Source of the DNA: Anaerolineales bacterium
GTDB taxonomy: Bacteria; Chloroflexota; Anaerolineae; Anaerolineales; E44-bin32
DNA length: 23,708 nt
Direction: 5' to 3'
Assembly: GCA_023250385.1 (NCBI GenBank)
Contig: JAHFAU010000010.1
Span: 1-23,708, forward strand
Under the pieces are notes generated by a model. That model was not told where the DNA came from, searched no databases, and was given only the letters and a program-made list of their open reading frames with translations. The position numbers and the translations under genes are program-made. Positions 21,809 through 23,708 of this stretch are shown here, piece by piece; position 1 is the stretch's first letter; every line of letters begins with the position of its first letter.

Positions 21809-22714
21809 GTGAGCGGCGACCAGCCTCCGATCTGTGACTACGAGGGATCGGATTACCAAGACCGCTTCTGGACGCCAGGGGAGCGGCTTTACGAAGATGG
21901 GGCGGAGGCCGCCGCCCTGCATCGGCTGCTGCCCAAGAGTGGGAAATTCATGCTCGAGCTTGGAGCAGGAGCCGGACGCAATACTACGCGCTACAGCGGC
22001 TTCGAGCGGATTGCGCTCCTTGATTACTCGCTCTCCCAGCTCCAGCAGGCTCAACAGGGTCTGGGTAGGGACAAACGCTATTTGTATGTCGCAGCGGACG
22101 CGTATCGGCTCCCGTTTGCTCCGGGACTGTTCGACGGCGCAACCATGATCCGGACGTTCCATCACATGGCGGATCCGCGAGCTGCACTCATCAGCGTCGC
22201 AGAGGTCTTGGAACGGGACGCCAAATTTGTGCTGGAATACGCCAACAAGCGCAATTTGAAGGCGGTACTACGGTGGCTGGTGCGCGCCCAGACGTGGAAT
22301 CCTTTCGATCGCGCGCCAGTCGAGCTCGTGCGGCTAAACTTTAACTTTCATCCGGCAGCGGTCCGCGCCTGGTTGATGGACGCAGGGTTTGATTTGGAAC
22401 TGCAGCTGGCGGTCTCCATGTTTCGGCAGCCCCTGCTGAAGCGGCTGTTCCCACCCCAGACCCTGGTCGCGCTGGATGCAGCCCTGCAGCCAAGCGGGAA
22501 ATGGATCCTGGTTAGCCCGAGCGTCTTCGTGCGAGCGAGGGCCCGGCTTGCTCCGAGTTCCCACCCGATTGGCGCATTCTGGAGATGCCCGGTTTGCAGA
22601 TCGTACCAAGTTGACGAAAACCCGAACGGTCTACACTGCCAGAACTGCGGGCGGCGTTGGCCGGTGCAGGAAGGGATCTACGACTTTCGGAGCAGATCGG
22701 AGGAGAGAGGCTAA
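21809..22714 (+). CDS. SAM-dependent methyltransferase with C-terminal zinc ribbon
   Basis: 301 residues. A class I methyltransferase core: motif I FMLELGAGAGRNT, the acidic LLDYS end of strand 2, AADAYRLPFAPGLFDGATM and the FHHMADP motif of the Methyltransf_11 group, then VLEYANKRNLKA. The last 42 residues form a zinc ribbon, CPVC (260-263) and CQNC (277-280), followed by RRWPVQEGIYDF, a Trm112/YcaR-like ending. Zinc ribbons of this type activate methyltransferases in trans; here one is attached in cis. I chose GTG 21809 with GGAG eight bases upstream over GTG 21764, which lacks a ribosome site. The substrate is unknown. The stop overlaps that of the convergent arsR-like gene. Confidence 0.85.
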   Translation: MSGDQPPICDYEGSDYQDRFWTPGERLYEDGAEAAALHRLLPKSGKFMLELGAGAGRNTTRYSGFERIALLDYSLSQLQQAQQGLGRDKRYLYVAADAYRLPFAPGLFDGATMIRTFHHMADPRAALISVAEVLERDAKFVLEYANKRNLKAVLRWLVRAQTWNPFDRAPVELVRLNFNFHPAAVRAWLMDAGFDLELQLAVSMFRQPLLKRLFPPQTLVALDAALQPSGKWILVSPSVFVRARARLAPSSHPIGAFWRCPVCRSYQVDENPNGLHCQNCGRRWPVQEGIYDFRSRSEERG

Positions 22715-23280
22715 TCCGCCGGGCGCCAGTATTGACCCTGGGCTCGTCGCAGCAGCCCGGCACCCACCAGCTCGCGACGCAAAGTGGCGGTGTCGTCGTG
22801 GAACCGGCGCAGTAAGAGGTTGATCTGCTTCTCGCTGTGGCGCTTGCCCACCGGGAAGCGCAGAACCACGTGGCGAAGCACGACGTCGAGCTTCTTCCGC
22901 TGGGCGGGAATGGACTTCAGATGCCCATCCGGGAGCGAAAAATCCCGCAGCACTTTACGGTCATACGCCGCCGGGTCTGCCTGTTGGGCCACGGCCGGCA
23001 GGTCCTGTCGCGACAATATGCGGCGCGCCATCTGTTCCAACCGGTCAGTCTGCAGGTGGTATACGCTATAATAGCCCTCCGCCCGGGCCGCCACCAAACC
23101 GGCCTCCGACAGTCGAGACAGGTGGTGCGAAACCGTCGAAGAGCTCAGGTTGAGCATCGCGGCCAGTTGCTCCACGCTAGAGGGCTCCTGCGACAGCAGG
23201 CCCACGACCTTCAGCCGATTGGCATCCGAAAGCACCTTAAAGAACTGCAGCAACTCCGCCAAGGGACCTTCACTGTCCAT
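22711..23280 (-). CDS. ArsR-family regulator with DUF2087 domain
   Basis: 189 residues. The N-terminal winged helix (about 6-75) is ArsR-like: LLQFFKVLSDANRLKVVGLL, then STVSHHLSRLSEAGLVAARAEGYYSVY. The metal-binding ELCVCDL motif of classic ArsR proteins is absent (SSVEQLAAML stands there), so metal sensing is unlikely. The C-terminal part (about 120-188) is DUF2087: KLDVVLRHVVLRFPVGKRHSEKQINLLLRRF, DDTATLRRELVGAGLLRR and a final YW. It probably represses its own promoter, since phased repeats cover that promoter, and possibly the divergent phosphoribosyltransferase-like gene 70 bases away. Confidence 0.92.
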   Translation of the reverse strand: MDSEGPLAELLQFFKVLSDANRLKVVGLLSQEPSSVEQLAAMLNLSSSTVSHHLSRLSEAGLVAARAEGYYSVYHLQTDRLEQMARRILSRQDLPAVAQQADPAAYDRKVLRDFSLPDGHLKSIPAQRKKLDVVLRHVVLRFPVGKRHSEKQINLLLRRFHDDTATLRRELVGAGLLRRAQGQYWRPAD

Positions 23281-23331
23281 CGATTTACTTTGACATCGGT
23301 CGATTTAATTTTACGCAGATCGTTTCATTTG
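23280..23331. promoter_or_regulatory. Three 20-bp-phased repeats, candidate ArsR/DUF2087 operator
   Basis: TCGATTTACTTT (23280), TCGATTTAATTT (23300) and TCGTTTCATTTG (23320) start exactly 20 bases apart, two helical turns. They cover the start, -10 and -35 of the predicted arsR promoter and the upstream region of the divergent gene. Confidence 0.5.
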
Positions 23332-23335
23332 TCAA
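23308..23335 (-). promoter_or_regulatory. Promoter of the ArsR/DUF2087 gene
   Basis: Minus-strand TTGACA (23335-23330), a 16-base spacer and TAAAAT (23313-23308). The start is expected near 23301, about 20 bases before the ATG at 23280. Confidence 0.6.
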
Positions 23336-23350
23336 GAGCCGGAGGATGAG

Positions 23351-23708
23351 ATGCCGATGAAACGGGAGACCTACTCGGTCGAAGTCGCGGGGCTCAAGCG
23401 CGAGCTTCCGCTGTTTGAAGTCGCGCCCGGCCTGCGGATCGCCGTGCTGAACATCCTGGGTGACACCGAGTTGGTGAAAGCCTGCTCGGCCGCACTGGCC
23501 AAACGATTGGCCGGAGTTGACTACGAAGTGCTGGTAACCGCCGAGGCGAAGAGCATCCCGCTGGTCCACGCCCTCGCCGGGGCTACTGGAAAACACTGGG
23601 TCGTCTTACGCAAGACCTACAAACTTTATATGGGCGATACGCTGGAGGCCGAGACGGTCTCGATTACGACCGGCACACCGCAAACCCTCTACCTGGATGA
23701 AAAGGACC
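23351..23708 (+). CDS. Phosphoribosyltransferase-like protein, 5' part (cut by window end)
   Basis: A frame open to the last base encodes 119 residues starting MPMKRETYSVEVAGLKRELP. The stretch VLVTAEAKSIPLVHALAGAT, then VVLRKTYKLYMGDTLEAETVSITTGTPQTLYLDEKD, follows the adenine phosphoribosyltransferase plan (an A/G-rich loop after the first strand, an RK...Y block and an S-x-T-x-G segment). The PRPP-binding DD-TGxT motif would lie beyond the window end and cannot be checked. It is preceded by GGAGG (23341-23345) five bases before the ATG; a second ATG at 23357 is possible. It is divergent from the ArsR/DUF2087 gene. Assignment to purine salvage is likely but not certain. Confidence 0.65.
   Translation, partial: MPMKRETYSVEVAGLKRELPLFEVAPGLRIAVLNILGDTELVKACSAALAKRLAGVDYEVLVTAEAKSIPLVHALAGATGKHWVVLRKTYKLYMGDTLEAETVSITTGTPQTLYLDEKD

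Overview
The window is 23.7 kb of GC-rich (clearly above 60% by eye), densely packed bacterial chromosome. No rRNA, tRNA, CRISPR array, transposase, integrase or phage gene was recognised. The gene mix fits a member of the Chloroflexota or a near relative: a Ycf45/SpoIIIAA-like R3H ATPase in front of thymidylate kinase, an LLM/F420-type oxidoreductase, a lysyl-oxidase-domain lipoprotein, an FmdB zinc ribbon, an ECF transporter beside a HypE-like protein, and frequent TTG/GTG starts. That placement is an inference, not a phylogeny.

Layout. (1) 1-1461: the 3' part of an SDR gene, then lipA, closed by a bidirectional terminator. (2) 1487-4377: a minus-strand lipoprotein joining a degraded metallo-beta-lactamase fold to a lysyl-oxidase domain, then csaA facing a minus-strand LiaF-like membrane protein. 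(3) 4520-7920: an LLM oxidoreductase, then a small membrane protein with an ABC-2 exporter (ATPase plus permease). (4) 7933-10696: minus-strand ferredoxin-NADP reductase and OsmC, minus-strand gmk, and a divergent fmdB that shares a 42-bp promoter region with gmk. (5) 10843-14002: a minus-strand operon of acetyltransferase, R3H ATPase and tmk joined by 4-base overlaps. (6) 14173-18274: a complete ECF importer (S, A, A', T) plus a HypE/PurM-like protein, in one operon. (7) 18280-21691: an array of six TACAAT-type octamers, a YtrA-type GntR regulator, a parS-like palindrome, a YhfC-family intramembrane protease, and a second ABC-2 exporter. (8) 21809-23708: a methyltransferase with a C-terminal zinc ribbon, a convergent ArsR/DUF2087 regulator, and a divergent phosphoribosyltransferase-like gene cut by the window end.

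How it fits together. Housekeeping functions (lipoylation, GMP and TMP kinases, redox, tRNA binding) alternate with transport modules. Two ABC-2 exporters and a LiaF-like protein suggest envelope or antimicrobial-compound handling, and the GntR-YhfC-ABC block looks like an inducible unit of that kind. The ECF block imports an unidentified small molecule. Its two ATPases carry complementary defects that fall in the same composite ATP site. Most transcription heads carry a recognisable -10 of the form TA(C/G)AAT, often without a clear -35, and some mRNAs look leaderless.

The observations most worth checking are the MBL-lysyl oxidase fusion, the asymmetric ECF ATPase pair, the octamer array before gntR, the parS-like site, and three 20-bp-phased repeats over the arsR promoter.
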